A stretch of DNA of 64,000 nt from Levilactobacillus parabrevis ATCC 53295 (lineage in GTDB: Bacteria > Bacillota > Bacilli > Lactobacillales > Lactobacillaceae), in NCBI RefSeq assembly GCF_001434055.1, contig NZ_AZCZ01000004.1:1-64000 (forward strand), given 5' to 3'. How positions within the stretch are numbered: position 1 is the first letter of the stretch; the number at the start of each line of letters is the position of its first letter. Shown piece by piece: positions 9,128 to 18,900 of this stretch. The position numbers and the translations under genes were made by a program. A model generated the notes under the pieces. That model was not told the origin of the DNA. It was given only the letters and a program-made list of their open reading frames with translations, and ran no database searches.

Positions 9128-11134
9128 CTAATCGCCGATCTCGGTCTTCATATCCATGACGGTATCCCGCAACGAAGCGGCCTGTTCAAAGTCCAGCTTC
9201 TTAGCGGCGGCCCGCATCTCGTCTTCCAACCGAGAGATTAACTTGCGTTGGTCATCCTTGGACATATCTTCAAAGTCACTCGAAACGAAGTCATCTTTTT
9301 CGCCCTCGTGATCATTCTTTTTCGTCACCGCAATCAAGTCACGGATTGGCTTAATAATTGTTGTTGGGGTAATGCCATGCTTCTTGTTATAAGCAATCTG
9401 CACCTTCCGCCGACGAGCCGTCTCGTCCATTGCGGCCTGCATCGACGCCGTCACGGAATCAGCATACATGATAACTGACCCGTGAGAGTTCCGGGCCGCC
9501 CGACCAATCGTCTGAATCAACGACCGTTCGTTACGCAAGAACCCTTCCTTATCGGCATCTAAAATTGCCACCAGGGAAACTTCAGGAATATCGATCCCTT
9601 CCCGCAACAGATTGATTCCGACTAAAACGTCATATTTACCCAGCCGAAGATCCCGCATAATCTGCGTTCGTTCCAGCGTCTTGATATCGGAATGCAGGTA
9701 GGCCACCTTGATGCCTAAGTCCTTCAGATAGTCGGTTAAATCTTCTGACATCTTCTTGGTCAACGTCGTCACAAACGTCCGCTCGTTGGCTTCAACCCGC
9801 TTGTTGATTTCTCCCACGAGATCGTCCATCTGACCCATGATTGGCCGGACATCGATCGTCGGGTCAAGCAAGCCGGTTGGCCGAATGATCTGCTGAACGA
9901 CGTGGTCAGTCTGCTCGTGCTCGTAATCACCGGGCGTGGCGGACATGTAGATCACCTGATTGATGTGTTGCTCAACCTCAGACAGTTTGAGAGGCCGGTT
10001 ATCCAGCGCGCTAGGCAGCCGGAAACCGTAGTCAACCAGTTGCTGCTTCCGCGCACGGTCCCCGTTATACATTCCGCGAACTTGTGGCATCGTCACGTGA
10101 GACTCATCGACCACGAGTAGGAAGTCCTTAGGGAAGAAATCTAACAGCGTGTATGGTGGCTCGCCAGCCTTACGACCGTCCATCCAGCGCGAATAGTTTT
10201 CGATTCCACTGGTGTAGCCCATTTCGCGCATCATTTCTAGATCATAGGTCGTCCGTTGCTTGAGCCGTTGTGCTTCTAGTAGCTTACTCTGACCCTCTAA
10301 CTCGGCAACCCGATCCTTCATTTCGCCTTCGATGCCCGCCGTAGCCTTGGCCATGATATCATCATTCGTCATAAAGTGGGTCGCTGGGAAGATGGCTACG
10401 TGTTCACGATCCGCAACGATTTCCCCGGTCAGCGAGTCGACTTCACGAATCCGATCAATCTCGTCGCCAAAGAATTCGACCCGCAACGCCCGATCATCAC
10501 GCGACGCCGGGAAGATTTCGATCACGTCACCGTGGACCCGGAACCGGCCCCGCTGAAAATCATAATCGTTCCGTTCAAATTGAATGTTTACTAATTTGCG
10601 AAGTAAAGCGTCCCGCTCGATCTCTTGGCCCACGCGCAGTGAAACCACGTGGTTCTTATACTCGGTTGGGTCCCCCAAACCGAAGATGGAGGACACGGAA
10701 GCCACGACGATGACGTCGTTTCGCTCCAGCAGCGAACTCGTTGCCGAGTGCCGAAGCTTATCAATTTCATCGTTGATCGACGAATCCTTTTCAATGTAAG
10801 TGTCACTCGAAGGCACGTAAGCTTCCGGTTGGTAATAATCATAATAACTGACAAAGTATTCCACCGCATTATTGGGGAAGAACTCCTTAAATTCCCCATA
10901 AAGCTGGCCCGCCAACGTTTTGTTGTGGGACAGAACCAGCGTGGGCTTATTCACATTCTTAATCACATTAGAAATCGTAAACGTCTTCCCGGTCCCAGTA
11001 GCTCCCAGTAAAATTTGCGCCTTCTCGTGTTCATTGAGTCCCTTAGTCAGCTGTGCAATTGCCTCTGGCTGGTCACCAGTAGGCTGGTACTTCGAAACCA
11101 GGTCAAACTTACGGTCCGATTGTCGATCAATCAT
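9128..11134 (-). CDS. uvrB: Excinuclease ABC subunit B
   Basis: A 668-residue helicase-like subunit of nucleotide excision repair. Walker A GATGTGKT is at about residues 42-49. The beta-hairpin segment [12 protein letters not shown] that clamps DNA is at about 96-107. The DESH box and helicase C-terminal motifs ([23 protein letters not shown]) are present. The C-terminal UVR domain (about 625-660) recruits UvrC. The start is supported by GGGAGGTT upstream. A LexA-like palindrome lies about 230 bases upstream, which suggests SOS control of uvrBA. Confidence 0.98.
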   Translation of the reverse strand: MIDRQSDRKFDLVSKYQPTGDQPEAIAQLTKGLNEHEKAQILLGATGTGKTFTISNVIKNVNKPTLVLSHNKTLAGQLYGEFKEFFPNNAVEYFVSYYDYYQPEAYVPSSDTYIEKDSSINDEIDKLRHSATSSLLERNDVIVVASVSSIFGLGDPTEYKNHVVSLRVGQEIERDALLRKLVNIQFERNDYDFQRGRFRVHGDVIEIFPASRDDRALRVEFFGDEIDRIREVDSLTGEIVADREHVAIFPATHFMTNDDIMAKATAGIEGEMKDRVAELEGQSKLLEAQRLKQRTTYDLEMMREMGYTSGIENYSRWMDGRKAGEPPYTLLDFFPKDFLLVVDESHVTMPQVRGMYNGDRARKQQLVDYGFRLPSALDNRPLKLSEVEQHINQVIYMSATPGDYEHEQTDHVVQQIIRPTGLLDPTIDVRPIMGQMDDLVGEINKRVEANERTFVTTLTKKMSEDLTDYLKDLGIKVAYLHSDIKTLERTQIMRDLRLGKYDVLVGINLLREGIDIPEVSLVAILDADKEGFLRNERSLIQTIGRAARNSHGSVIMYADSVTASMQAAMDETARRRKVQIAYNKKHGITPTTIIKPIRDLIAVTKKNDHEGEKDDFVSSDFEDMSKDDQRKLISRLEDEMRAAAKKLDFEQAASLRDTVMDMKTEIGD

Positions 11135-11313
11135 GGCATAACCTCCCTACCAAATCTCTAGTTTACTTTAATTTACCGTCAAATTCCGACTCAAAACAGC
11201 CGTCTGTTCGTCAGCGAAAAACTGCTTAACGTCCATAATAATTATATGGCAGATACAGCTACTAATTCCCGGCACATCAGCGTTTGACAGTATAAAAATA
11301 TTTTTAATCATCA

Positions 11314-11343
11314 GAAAAGATGGGAAACAATCCGTTTCCCATC
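11314..11343 (-). terminator. Hairpin/terminator after the GNAT gene, or 5' hairpin of uvrBA mRNA
   Basis: A 10-bp perfect stem (GATGGGAAAC / GTTTCCCATC) followed on the minus strand by TTTTCTG. It probably ends the HD-GNAT transcript. It also lies directly after the presumed start of transcription from the LexA-like promoter at 11354-11382. Confidence 0.7.
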
Positions 11344-11353
11344 ATGCTCAAAT

Positions 11354-11382
11354 ATTTTACCATACCGAACATACTTTCGCCA
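11354..11382 (-). promoter_or_regulatory. Possible SOS-controlled promoter of uvrBA
   Basis: The extended -10 TGGTAAAAT (minus strand, 11354-11362) is preceded by CGAAAGTATGTTCG (11366-11379), matching 12 of 14 positions of the Gram-positive LexA/DinR box CGAACATATGTTCG. The -35 is weak. LexA here would cover the promoter spacer. Confidence 0.45.
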
Positions 11383-11398
11383 GCTTGACGCTCTATGC

Positions 11399-11920
11399 TC
11401 AGAACTTATCCTGATAAATGGTCACGTTGGCCGCACGTTCACCACGAATGACCGTCGTCGTATGAATAGGCTGAAGTTGTTGGCTTTCCCAGAACTGCTT
11501 CATTTGCCGGTCACCCATGAAGACGCTGAGCTGTAATTGAACCGCCCCAGCCGCTCGCAATGTCGCCACTAAGCTGTGATAGTAGTCGGCTGCTTGCTCG
11601 GTCGTTAACTGTTTATCGGTCAGCCACATTCCCAGCCAAACCAGACTAGGCAACGGATAATCAATGATCAAATCTACCAGAACTACCAGCTGATCATCCT
11701 TAAAAATACCCAAATAGGCTTTTTGATCTGGCATCGCATTCATGGGAACATCGGTCACGTCCTGAATCGCTTCGTTCCGGGTCACCGGGTGATCCTGAAA
11801 ATGATTAAAATAATCGGGATGGGCCGCCTGGAACTTATAAATTAAATCGTCATCAGCGTGAGTCAACGGCCGCACCGTGGCTCCCGTAATCATTTGATTC
11901 CATACTTCAGCTAATTTCAT
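11399..11920 (-). CDS. GNAT-type acetyltransferase
   Basis: A 173-residue protein with a GNAT-like layout: N-terminal helices, a central sheet (AYLGIFKDDQLVVLVDLIIDYP) and a C-terminal VQLQLSVFMGDRQMKQFWESQQLQP segment that resembles the family's motif with Asn replaced by Gly-Asp. The acetyl-CoA loop is not obvious, so substrate and activity are unknown. It starts two bases after the HD gene, with GGGAG inside the end of that gene, so the two are co-translated. The assignment rests on overall pattern and is moderate. Confidence 0.6.
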   Translation of the reverse strand: MKLAEVWNQMITGATVRPLTHADDDLIYKFQAAHPDYFNHFQDHPVTRNEAIQDVTDVPMNAMPDQKAYLGIFKDDQLVVLVDLIIDYPLPSLVWLGMWLTDKQLTTEQAADYYHSLVATLRAAGAVQLQLSVFMGDRQMKQFWESQQLQPIHTTTVIRGERAANVTIYQDKF

Positions 11921-11922
11921 GC

Positions 11923-12561
11923 TTAATCTCCCTGCTTCAACAAATTATCCGTCAACGTGGCCAGCTTCTGGCGGTCACTAAAGTCCGCCGCCAGCATTTC
12001 TGGTAGGACTTCCGCTAAGAAATACTGCACGCAGGCCATCTGCTTAAATTTCAAAATCGTCGTTAAACTTTCCCGGTAGATCTCAGTAAAGACGGGTTCC
12101 GGATTTCCCTTTTGAATTTCACCAAACGATTCATAAAGTAGGTCCACCTTATCGGCCACAGAAAGGATCTGCCCCTCCAAGGTATCGTCCTTCCCCTCAC
12201 CCAAGCGTCGGGTGTAGGCCGTCTGGAACTGCTTCGGAATTTCATTTTCAATAAAGTTCGCGGTCAATGACGACTCCACATCGGCCAACATTTGCCGCAA
12301 CTGGGGGGTGGCGTACTTCACGGGCGTCTTGATATCACCGATAAATCGCTCCGTGTAGTCGTGATTCAAGGACTTCTCGTAGAGTAACCGCCAGTTTACT
12401 TCATGCCCAGCCTGCTCCTCAACATCACCTAGAAACTGAGCGACCTCGGCTACTTTAAACGAGTGGGCCGCCACAGAATGTTGCTCAAATTTAAAATACC
12501 CCGGTGCGCGATCGATTGTTTCCAGGTCACTCAAGCTCTGTAAGAATTGATTCATCCCCAT
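11923..12561 (-). CDS. HD-domain hydrolase, YfbR-like
   Basis: A 212-residue HD-superfamily protein. Metal-binding residues are visible as His33 (in HSVAAHSF), His67-Asp68 (in LNHDYTE) and an Asp in ADKVD near residue 137. This spacing suits the YfbR-type 5'-deoxynucleotidases, which remove phosphate from deoxynucleoside monophosphates. The real substrate is unproven. The start codon used has GGAG about ten bases upstream; a second ATG two codons on is possible. The GNAT gene follows after two bases. Conservation of the metal ligands suggests an active enzyme. Confidence 0.8.
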   Translation of the reverse strand: MGMNQFLQSLSDLETIDRAPGYFKFEQHSVAAHSFKVAEVAQFLGDVEEQAGHEVNWRLLYEKSLNHDYTERFIGDIKTPVKYATPQLRQMLADVESSLTANFIENEIPKQFQTAYTRRLGEGKDDTLEGQILSVADKVDLLYESFGEIQKGNPEPVFTEIYRESLTTILKFKQMACVQYFLAEVLPEMLAADFSDRQKLATLTDNLLKQGD

Positions 12562-12658
12562 GTTTTAACACTCCTCTATTTTATTTTCCATATATGTACA
12601 GTGGAACCAGCCGCCCTCGACGATACCGATTCTCACCCTGATGGACAACTAAACCTTC

Positions 12659-12697
12659 AAAAAAAGCGGAAACCACCCCAGTGAGGTTGTTCCCGCT
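12659..12697 (-). terminator. trxB terminator
   Basis: Minus-strand stem AGCGGGAACAACCTCAC / GTGGTTTCCGCT followed by seven U residues, ten bases after the trxB stop. Confidence 0.85.
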
Positions 12698-12707
12698 AAA
12701 TCGTCCA

Positions 12708-13649
12708 TTATTTGGCGGAAGCCGCCTTAGCCTTCAAGTCTTCCAGAAAACTGAAAGCTTCTTGGCCAGCAATCCCACCGTCCCCAACGGCAGTCGTAAT
12801 CTGCCGCAAGGTCTTTTGGCGAACGTCACCAATAGCGAAGATGCCGGGAACGGCTGTGGCCATCTGGTCATCAGTCTTGATCCAGCCCTTGTCATCAGTA
12901 ATGCCCAAGTCAGTGAAGGCGTCGGTCATTGGTAAGTTCCCCACGTAAATGAAGACCCCACTTGCCGCAATCTCACCGGTCTCGCCAGTTTGGTTGTTCT
13001 TCGTGGCCACACCGGTCACCTTCATCTCGTCACCTAAAACTTCAGTAACGTTGGTGTTCCAAACAAATTCAATCTTATCGTTTGCAAGTGCCCGGTCCTG
13101 AATGACCTTTTGGGCCCGCAATTGGTCGCGCCGAACCACAACCGTTACCTTAGAAACGATTCCTGCCAGGTAGATACTTTCTTCAACGGCTGAGTCACCA
13201 CCGCCGACAACAACGACTTCACGGTTCTTAAAGAACGCACCATCGCAGACCGCGCAGTAAGACACACCACGACCACCAAATTCATTTTCGCCAGGAACGC
13301 CTAATTTCTTATATTCGGAACCAGACGCAATCAGTATGGCACCGGCACTGTAATCACCATCATCGGTCTTGACGACCTTGTGATCACCGTGATCTTCGAT
13401 GCTTTCCACGTTACCATACGCAAATTCTGCGCCGAATTGCGTGGACCCATCGTACATATCCTTAGCCAAGTCTGGTCCAAGGACGGACTTGAAGCCCGGG
13501 TAGTTTTCGATGGCTGCCGTATTGTTCATTTGACCGCCGTAAATTCCGCGATCCAACATCAAGACGGACAGGTTAGCCCGTGAGGCGTATAACGCACCAG
13601 TCATACCACCAGGACCCGCACCAATCACAATAACATCATAGTTTTTCAT
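12708..13649 (-). CDS. trxB: Thioredoxin-disulfide reductase
   Basis: A 313-residue flavoprotein that passes electrons from NADPH to thioredoxin in the cytoplasm. The FAD-binding GAGPGGMTGALYAS motif begins at residue 10. The redox-active pair is Cys132-Ala-Val-Cys135 in YCAVCDGA. The NADPH-binding GGGDSAVEE loop is at about residues 153-161. The C-terminal FAIGDVR motif binds FAD. It lies downstream of galU in the same direction with a 63-base gap that may hold its own promoter (TGACAA and TAAAGT spaced 16), and a terminator follows. Confidence 0.96.
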   Translation of the reverse strand: MKNYDVIVIGAGPGGMTGALYASRANLSVLMLDRGIYGGQMNNTAAIENYPGFKSVLGPDLAKDMYDGSTQFGAEFAYGNVESIEDHGDHKVVKTDDGDYSAGAILIASGSEYKKLGVPGENEFGGRGVSYCAVCDGAFFKNREVVVVGGGDSAVEESIYLAGIVSKVTVVVRRDQLRAQKVIQDRALANDKIEFVWNTNVTEVLGDEMKVTGVATKNNQTGETGEIAASGVFIYVGNLPMTDAFTDLGITDDKGWIKTDDQMATAVPGIFAIGDVRQKTLRQITTAVGDGGIAGQEAFSFLEDLKAKAASAK

Positions 13650-13712
13650 TTTAACGCTCCCTTCTGCTCTTAGCCTTTAGTGTACTTTACTATCAAAAAG
13701 GAAGTTTGTCAC

Positions 13713-14618
13713 CTATTTTGACTTATTGCCCTTTTCATCTTCAGCGGTGAGCTTAGCACCCATCTCTTCAATGTACTTCCGTAAGGGTTCTTTCGTTTCT
13801 GGGTGACGCAGGCCGTATTCAATGTTCGTCTGCAACCAGCCAAACTTATTGCCGACATCGTAACGCTTACCCGTATATTCGTGGGCAAAGACGCGCTGAG
13901 TCTTGTTTAAATTATCAATGGCATCCGTCAGTTGAAGTTCGTTACCCAAACCGACTGGCGTGTTCTCCAGCGCTTCGAAGATCTCTGGCGTGAAGAGGTA
14001 CCGCCCGATGATGGCCAAGTCACTTGGTGCTTCATCGGGTTGTGGCTTTTCAACGAAGTTCGTGACGTTATACAGCCCCGGTGCCGTTTCTTCGGACGGG
14101 TTAATGACCCCATACTTAGCGGTCTCTTCGTGAGGCACCCGCATCACTGCTAAGGTTGAGGCGCCAGTTTCGTTGTACCGGTCGATCAACTGCTTGGTCA
14201 ACGGAACCTTGCTATCCGTCATGTCATCACCCAGCATCACCACGAACGGTTCGTCACCGATGAAGGCCTTCGCCGTTAACACAGCGTCCCCCAGGCCACG
14301 TGGATAGGGTTGCCGAATGAAATACAGATTCATTCCAGTCGTTTCTTGCACTTGACGCAGCATCTTTTCCTTGTGCTTAGCTTCCAGGTTGGCTTCCAAT
14401 TCTGGATTGGAATCAAAGTGGTCTTCGATGGACCGCTTCGACTTCCCATCAACGATAACGATATCTTCGATGCCGGACTTCCGGGCTTCTTCGACAATAA
14501 ACTGAATCGTTGGTTTGTCCACGATTGGTAACATTTCCTTGGCTAAAGCCTTGGTTGCTGGCAGGAAACGGGTTCCTAAACCGGCGGCTGGAATGACTGC
14601 TTTTCTAACTTTTCGCAT
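13713..14618 (-). CDS. galU: UTP-glucose-1-phosphate uridylyltransferase
   Basis: A 301-residue enzyme that makes UDP-glucose from UTP and glucose-1-phosphate for teichoic acid glycosylation, glycolipids and exopolysaccharide. The nucleotide-binding signature [17 protein letters not shown] begins at residue 13. VMLGDDM near residue 130 binds substrate and metal, and the VEKP motif is at about 190. Length is standard. It follows gpsA in the hprK-lgt-gpsA-galU group, and AGGAGG precedes the ATG. Confidence 0.96.
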   Translation of the reverse strand: MRKVRKAVIPAAGLGTRFLPATKALAKEMLPIVDKPTIQFIVEEARKSGIEDIVIVDGKSKRSIEDHFDSNPELEANLEAKHKEKMLRQVQETTGMNLYFIRQPYPRGLGDAVLTAKAFIGDEPFVVMLGDDMTDSKVPLTKQLIDRYNETGASTLAVMRVPHEETAKYGVINPSEETAPGLYNVTNFVEKPQPDEAPSDLAIIGRYLFTPEIFEALENTPVGLGNELQLTDAIDNLNKTQRVFAHEYTGKRYDVGNKFGWLQTNIEYGLRHPETKEPLRKYIEEMGAKLTAEDEKGNKSK

Positions 14619-14647
14619 AATTCTTATTCCTCCTGTATCCCCTGTAA

Positions 14648-15661
14648 TTAAAATTCCGAACGGCCTTCACGTTGCATCAAGTCTGAAATTGCCTTACGGA
14701 TGTCCTTACCTTCATAAAGCACTTGGTAAATGGCTTCGGTAATTGGCATCGAAACGCCGCGCTTCTTAGAAAGTTCATAAGCGGCTTTCGTCGTTGCCAA
14801 CCCTTCAATGACCATTCCCATGTGGTTAATCACGTCGTCAAGGGCTTCGCCGCGACCCAATTCATCGCCGGCCCGCCAGTTCCGTGAGTTGGAACTCGTT
14901 GCGGTTACAATGATATCACCGACACCGGATAACCCGATGAAGGTCATTGGATCGGCACCAAATGACGTCCCCAAACGTGAAATTTCGGCCAATCCCCGGG
15001 TCATTAAGGCAGCCTTAGCGTTGTCGCCGTAGCCCAGCCCGTGTAAGGCACCGGCACCTAAAGCAATGATATTCTTTAGTGCCGCGCCAATTTCAACCCC
15101 AATGATGTCAGGGTTGGTGTAAACCCGGAAGTAAGTCGTCATAAATAACTGTTGCGTATGCTTGGCAGCATCTAAACTTTCACTCGCAGCCGTAACCAGC
15201 GTTAAATCATGCCGAGCAACATCTTCGGCGTGACTAGGCCCAGATAAGACCGTGATTGACTTGCGGTTAGCTGCTGGAATCTCTTCCGCCAAAACCTGTG
15301 AGATTCGTTTGTAGGTCTTCTGTTCGATCCCCTTGCTGGCATGAATCAAGGCTGGCTGATTTTTTGTCTTTTGTAGGATCGTGGCCACTTGTCCAGCAAC
15401 GGAACGTACGGCCTTGGTTGGGACAACAAACAGGATCGTTTGCACCCCATCCAAAGCACTTGCCAAGTCAGAGTAGGCTACTAACGAGGGAGAAAACTTA
15501 AAATTCTTGATATAGTGCGCGTTCGTGTGTTCCGTGTTCAATTCCTCAACTTGCTTGGGATTGTACGACCAAAGCCGAACGTCATGCCCATTTTCATCCA
15601 AGACGCTCGCTAAGATTGATCCCCATGAACCGGCACCGAGTACTGCAATTTTCTCTGACAT
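14648..15661 (-). CDS. gpsA: NAD(P)H-dependent glycerol-3-phosphate dehydrogenase
   Basis: A 337-residue enzyme that reduces dihydroxyacetone phosphate to sn-glycerol-3-phosphate, the starting unit of phospholipids and teichoic acids. The N-terminal Rossmann motif GAGSWGS is at residues 9-15. The substrate-binding segment with the catalytic Lys is [15 protein letters not shown] at about residues 188-202. It sits between lgt and galU, all involved in envelope building. Length and start are typical for the family. Confidence 0.96.
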   Translation of the reverse strand: MSEKIAVLGAGSWGSILASVLDENGHDVRLWSYNPKQVEELNTEHTNAHYIKNFKFSPSLVAYSDLASALDGVQTILFVVPTKAVRSVAGQVATILQKTKNQPALIHASKGIEQKTYKRISQVLAEEIPAANRKSITVLSGPSHAEDVARHDLTLVTAASESLDAAKHTQQLFMTTYFRVYTNPDIIGVEIGAALKNIIALGAGALHGLGYGDNAKAALMTRGLAEISRLGTSFGADPMTFIGLSGVGDIIVTATSSNSRNWRAGDELGRGEALDDVINHMGMVIEGLATTKAAYELSKKRGVSMPITEAIYQVLYEGKDIRKAISDLMQREGRSEF

Positions 15662-15676
15662 AGTAATGGATTCTCC

Positions 15677-16540
15677 TTATTTAGAAAGTTTAGATGACTC
15701 ACGAAACGGGTTGCCATCCAGATACGCCGCCGGGGCAACTGCTTGCCGCCGACGGTAAGTCCAGATAATCAACGCGCCAATGAACAACACCACCGAAAGT
15801 AGTTGTGAGACCCGCAGACCCCCGAACAACATCAGGCTATCCGTCCGCATTCCTTCAACGAAGAAACGCCCAAACGAATACCATAGCACGTAACTCAGGA
15901 AGACTTCTCCCTGCTTAAAGAGTCCGGGCGTGTGCCGCAGACTCATCAACACAATGAACCCCAAGAGGTCCCAGGTTGACTCGTACAAGAAGGTTGGCTG
16001 CCGGTAAGCACCGTTGATCAACATCTGATTAACGATGAAGTTTGGCAGGTGCAGGCCCTGCAAGAAGGCCAGGCTGGTGATGCGACCGAAGGCTTCTTGA
16101 TTCATGAAGTTGCCCCAACGACCGATGGCTTGTCCTAGAATAACCGTCGGTGCGGCCACATCGAGCATTAGCCAGACCGGGATGAACCGGGACCGGCAGA
16201 AAAAGAACACGACAAGTCCGGCCCCAATCAGGGAGCCATAGATGGCAATGCCCCCATCCCAAATGGCAATAATCTCGCCGGGATGTTTGGCGTAGTACGG
16301 CCACTGAAAGACCACGTAGTACGTGCGGGCCGCAATCAATGCCGCTGGTAGTGCCCACAGAATCATATCGTAAATATCGTCGGGATTGATGCCCCGGCGA
16401 CGACCTTCGCGCACCGCTAAGATGACCGCGATGACGACCCCAGTAGCAATAATCACGCCGTACCAGTGCACAGCGATGGGGCCTAAGTGAATGGCGATGG
16501 GATTAAGCGCCGCCATGATTGGTGAAAAAATAACGCCCAT
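15677..16540 (-). CDS. lgt: Prolipoprotein diacylglyceryl transferase
   Basis: A 287-residue membrane enzyme that transfers diacylglycerol to the lipobox cysteine of prelipoproteins. About seven membrane helices are visible. The family signature [13 protein letters not shown] lies near residues 137-149, with the essential Arg and Asn. The N terminus [14 protein letters not shown] is typical of the family. The start is uncertain: AGGGGAG touches the first ATG directly, while a second ATG eight codons on has no well-placed site. It follows hprK by five bases, as in many lactobacilli. Confidence 0.94.
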   Translation of the reverse strand: MGVIFSPIMAALNPIAIHLGPIAVHWYGVIIATGVVIAVILAVREGRRRGINPDDIYDMILWALPAALIAARTYYVVFQWPYYAKHPGEIIAIWDGGIAIYGSLIGAGLVVFFFCRSRFIPVWLMLDVAAPTVILGQAIGRWGNFMNQEAFGRITSLAFLQGLHLPNFIVNQMLINGAYRQPTFLYESTWDLLGFIVLMSLRHTPGLFKQGEVFLSYVLWYSFGRFFVEGMRTDSLMLFGGLRVSQLLSVVLFIGALIIWTYRRRQAVAPAAYLDGNPFRESSKLSK

Positions 16541-16545
16541 CTCCC

Positions 16546-17481
16546 CTATTTATTTTGTGAGTTTTGTTTAATCAAACGATTCAGATTTTCGTCGAATACC
16601 TTGGTAGCATCGTAACCCATGGAACGGGCCCGGAAGTTCATGGCCGCTGCTTCAACGATGATTGCCAAGTTACGCCCAGTCCGCACTGGGATGGTAATCT
16701 TAGGCACGACAACGTCAAAGAACTTCTGTGATTCACTGTTGTTCCCTAACCGGTCAAAATGATTGTCATCTTTCCAGGCTTGCAAGTGGACAATGAGATC
16801 GATGTCCGTTTCCGCACGAACGGCCCCGGCACCAAACAGATTCATCACGTCGATGATCCCAATCCCTCGAATTTCCAAGAGGTGACTGAGAATGGCGGGA
16901 GCGGCCCCAACCAAGGTCTGTTCATCTTGTTGATAGACTTCAACCCGGTCATCAGCAATCAACCGGTGACCCCGCTTAACTAATTCCAAAGCGGTTTCAC
17001 TTTTACCAACGCCGGAATCCCCGGTGATCATGACCCCGACACCATAGATGTCGACCAAGACCCCGTGAACCGACTGGCGTTCAGCCAATTTGCCTTCAAG
17101 GAAGTTCGTCATATTACTCAAGACTCGGGACGTCGTCAGCTTCGTTCCCAGAATTGGAATCCCAGCTTCCTCGGCGGATTGCTTGAGTTCTTCTGGTGGA
17201 TCCAATTGGGTGGAAATCACGAACGCCGGCGTTTCAGGTTGACACATTTTCCGCATGACGTCGAGTATCTTCTCGTGCGTCATCCCTTTGGCAAAGGACG
17301 TTTCCGTAATCCCCAACAGCTGAATCCGCTTTGCTGGATAGTAGTTAAAGTACCCGGTTAATTCCAAACCGGGACGTGAAATATCGCTGGTCGTAATCAG
17401 CCGATCCAAGTGATCCTCACCGGAATAAACATCCAGGCGATTTGCTTTCACAAGATCAGCCACTGTAACACTCTCTGGCAT
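16546..17481 (-). CDS. hprK: HPr kinase/phosphorylase
   Basis: A 311-residue bifunctional enzyme that phosphorylates or dephosphorylates Ser46 of HPr and thereby controls CcpA-dependent carbon catabolite repression. The Walker A loop [12 protein letters not shown] is near residue 155. The family signature around [20 protein letters not shown] follows at about 200-220. The N-terminal domain (about 1-130) is typical. AAGGAGG precedes ATG. It is the first gene of the hprK-lgt-gpsA-galU group, behind an extended -10 promoter. Confidence 0.96.
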   Translation of the reverse strand: MPESVTVADLVKANRLDVYSGEDHLDRLITTSDISRPGLELTGYFNYYPAKRIQLLGITETSFAKGMTHEKILDVMRKMCQPETPAFVISTQLDPPEELKQSAEEAGIPILGTKLTTSRVLSNMTNFLEGKLAERQSVHGVLVDIYGVGVMITGDSGVGKSETALELVKRGHRLIADDRVEVYQQDEQTLVGAAPAILSHLLEIRGIGIIDVMNLFGAGAVRAETDIDLIVHLQAWKDDNHFDRLGNNSESQKFFDVVVPKITIPVRTGRNLAIIVEAAAMNFRARSMGYDATKVFDENLNRLIKQNSQNK

Positions 17482-17517
17482 AGGAGTTCCTCCTTATTGC
17501 ATAGTGAACTACCTTTA

Positions 17518-17526
17518 ATTTTAGCA
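17518..17526 (-). promoter_or_regulatory. Extended -10 promoter of hprK
   Basis: TGCTAAAAT on the minus strand is a TGN-extended -10, about 37 bases before the hprK start. No strong -35 is visible. Confidence 0.4.
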
Positions 17527-17570
17527 CTTTACCTGGACGACTCCTACCAAATTCGCCCGTATTGGGTAAC

Positions 17571-17942
17571 TTAATTACGGGCGAAATGGTCGCTGATGAT
17601 TGCGTTAAACACTGACATGATAATCGCCACAATCAATGTGACCCCAAATGAGGCGAAGGCAAAACTACTACCCACAAACCAGGATGTCAGTTCTAGCATG
17701 ATGGCGTTGATGACCACACTGAATAATCCTAGTGTCAGAACCGTGATTGGTAGCGACAGAACAAATAGAATTGGCTTAACCACCGCATTGAGTAGTGCTA
17801 AAACAAAGCTGGCAACGAGCGCGATCCAGATACTTGAAACGTAGAAGTCATTTTGAAAGCCACCCGCGAGTGAGCTTTGAAAGAACCCCGCTAGAGCCAG
17901 AAAAATGACGGCATTGACCAAGATTCGGGTCCAAAAACGCAC
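17571..17942 (-). CDS. YvlD-type four-helix membrane protein (PF04020)
   Basis: A membrane protein of about 123 residues with four hydrophobic helices, in the family often called phage holin superfamily IV but widespread in bacterial chromosomes (B. subtilis YvlD). The frame remains open upstream to an ATG at 17993, inside the PspC gene. I prefer a GTG start at 17942 (VRFWTRILV) because it follows the PspC stop by one base; a GTG at 17951 overlapping that stop is also possible. In Bacillus, YvlC (PspC) and YvlD belong to an envelope-stress operon. The pairing here suggests the same role. It is not evidence of a prophage. Confidence 0.8.
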   Translation of the reverse strand: MRFWTRILVNAVIFLALAGFFQSSLAGGFQNDFYVSSIWIALVASFVLALLNAVVKPILFVLSLPITVLTLGLFSVVINAIMLELTSWFVGSSFAFASFGVTLIVAIIMSVFNAIISDHFARN

Positions 17943-17943
17943 A

Positions 17944-18282
17944 TTACTCACCGTCCTTGTGTGAGTCCTTAACGTCCTGTTCCGTGACATCATGAATCAC
18001 CTTACGCCCATTATCTTTGGGTGCTGGGCTCGCTCCACGGAAGAGGTCCCGAAAGTTCGGGCCCTCACCCTCTGCGCGTTCTTCTAGCGGCATGAACGTG
18101 TATAAGATCACATAAATTGCCAGGCCCAAGATTCCGTGAACAAATGGGATAGCGATGGTAACCAAAACATAGATCAACCGTAAGAGATTCGCATTCCAGC
18201 CAAAATGTTCAGCGATTCCTCCCAATACACCGCCCAATAGGCGATTAGTCCGTGAACGTGTAAATCCTTTTTTTGCTGCCAT
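17944..18282 (-). CDS. PspC-domain membrane protein
   Basis: A 112-residue protein. The PspC domain at about residues 5-65 contains SRTNRLLGGVLGGIAEHFGW and a hydrophobic segment (YVLVTIAIPFVHGILGLAIYVILY). A charged C-terminal tail follows (about 68-112). PspC proteins take part in responses to membrane stress. The frame extends upstream, but the ATG at 18282 has AAGGAG eight bases before it. It forms an operon with the YvlD-type gene. Confidence 0.85.
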   Translation of the reverse strand: MAAKKGFTRSRTNRLLGGVLGGIAEHFGWNANLLRLIYVLVTIAIPFVHGILGLAIYVILYTFMPLEERAEGEGPNFRDLFRGASPAPKDNGRKVIHDVTEQDVKDSHKDGE

Positions 18283-18415
18283 TGACGGCCACTCCTTTTT
18301 TAAAGTCATTAGATTTCCTTTTATGGCAAGAATAACGAAAGCGGCCACTGAAAGCAAGTTTCCAGTGACCGTTCGTCTAAATCTTCATCTTAGGTTAAGC
18401 TTTGGGTGTCTGTTA

Positions 18416-18450
18416 TCGCCTGCGGTTGCCAGAATTCCGACTGCTTTGGA
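18416..18450 (+). repeat. 5'-end fragment of the structured intergenic repeat family
   Basis: TCGCCTGCGGTTGCCAGAAT and the bases after it match the 5' ends of two other copies: TCGCCTACGACTGCCAGGAA at 48704 (plus) and TCGTCTGCGGCTGCCAGAG near 49092-49110 (minus). It lies just upstream of a full element. Confidence 0.5.
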
Positions 18451-18468
18451 GTCGATACAGATGTTGTC

Positions 18469-18657
18469 AACGCCTTACCGGGCAGTGGCAATCAACCGGA
18501 ACGCTGTGGGTGGACGTCCAGAGCCAAAGAGCGGTCTCTGAACTTGCTTTGAACCTCTGAAAACCGAGTTTCAAAGACACCAGTTCTCTAAGTGGCAAAG
18601 TTCACCACTAAGAGAACTCCCACGGCTGGGTTGATTGCCACTACCCTCACGGCTCAC
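18469..18657 (+). repeat. Structured intergenic repeat, copy A
   Basis: About 190 bp between pspC and phoU. The outer stem pairs 18480-18497 (GGGCAGTGGCAATCAACC) with 18629-18646 (GGTTGATTGCCACTACCC). Inside are three hairpins: CAGAG/CTCTG with loop CCAAAGAGCGGT, CTTTGAA/TTCAAAG, and AGTTCTCT-A-AGTGG/CCACT-A-AGAGAACT. The sequence is closely similar to 54416-54603, and arm changes between the two copies keep pairing. No reading frame is conserved. It could be a non-coding RNA or a MITE-like repeat; which of these is unknown. Confidence 0.75.
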
Positions 18658-18900
18658 ATCCGTTTGGCCTCCGCACCATTCGCACCGTCACCTTAGTTCC
18701 GTTCCACTACATTGATTAAACCTATGATACCAAAACAGCAGTCCAAATTGACTGCTGATAAACATGGTTCTATTGTATGGTACACACGATGATTGTCCCA
18801 TCAGCAGGTGGAATTTCCGGCTGACGGAGACGCCTATATCAACTTTCAATTTTCAGTTGTAGTCACGGAAACAATTGGGAATGTTCAAACTACACTGATA
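18658..18900. other. Spacer between two structured repeats
   Basis: No convincing gene, operator or hairpin was seen. The bases directly after copy A (CCGCACC...GCACCGTCA) resemble those after copy B, so the repeat may extend some 30 bp further. Confidence 0.4.

Noticed and set aside
12063-12251. Antisense frames inside real genes
   Set aside because: Compositional shadows of the genes on the other strand.
17571-17942. YvlD-type protein labelled as phage holin, suggesting a prophage
   Set aside because: The family is common in chromosomal envelope-stress operons and there are no phage genes nearby.
18323-18541. Open frames across the structured repeats at 18.3-18.6 kb and 49.0-49.3 kb
   Set aside because: They run through stems that change between copies, have no ribosome sites and no conserved protein sequence.
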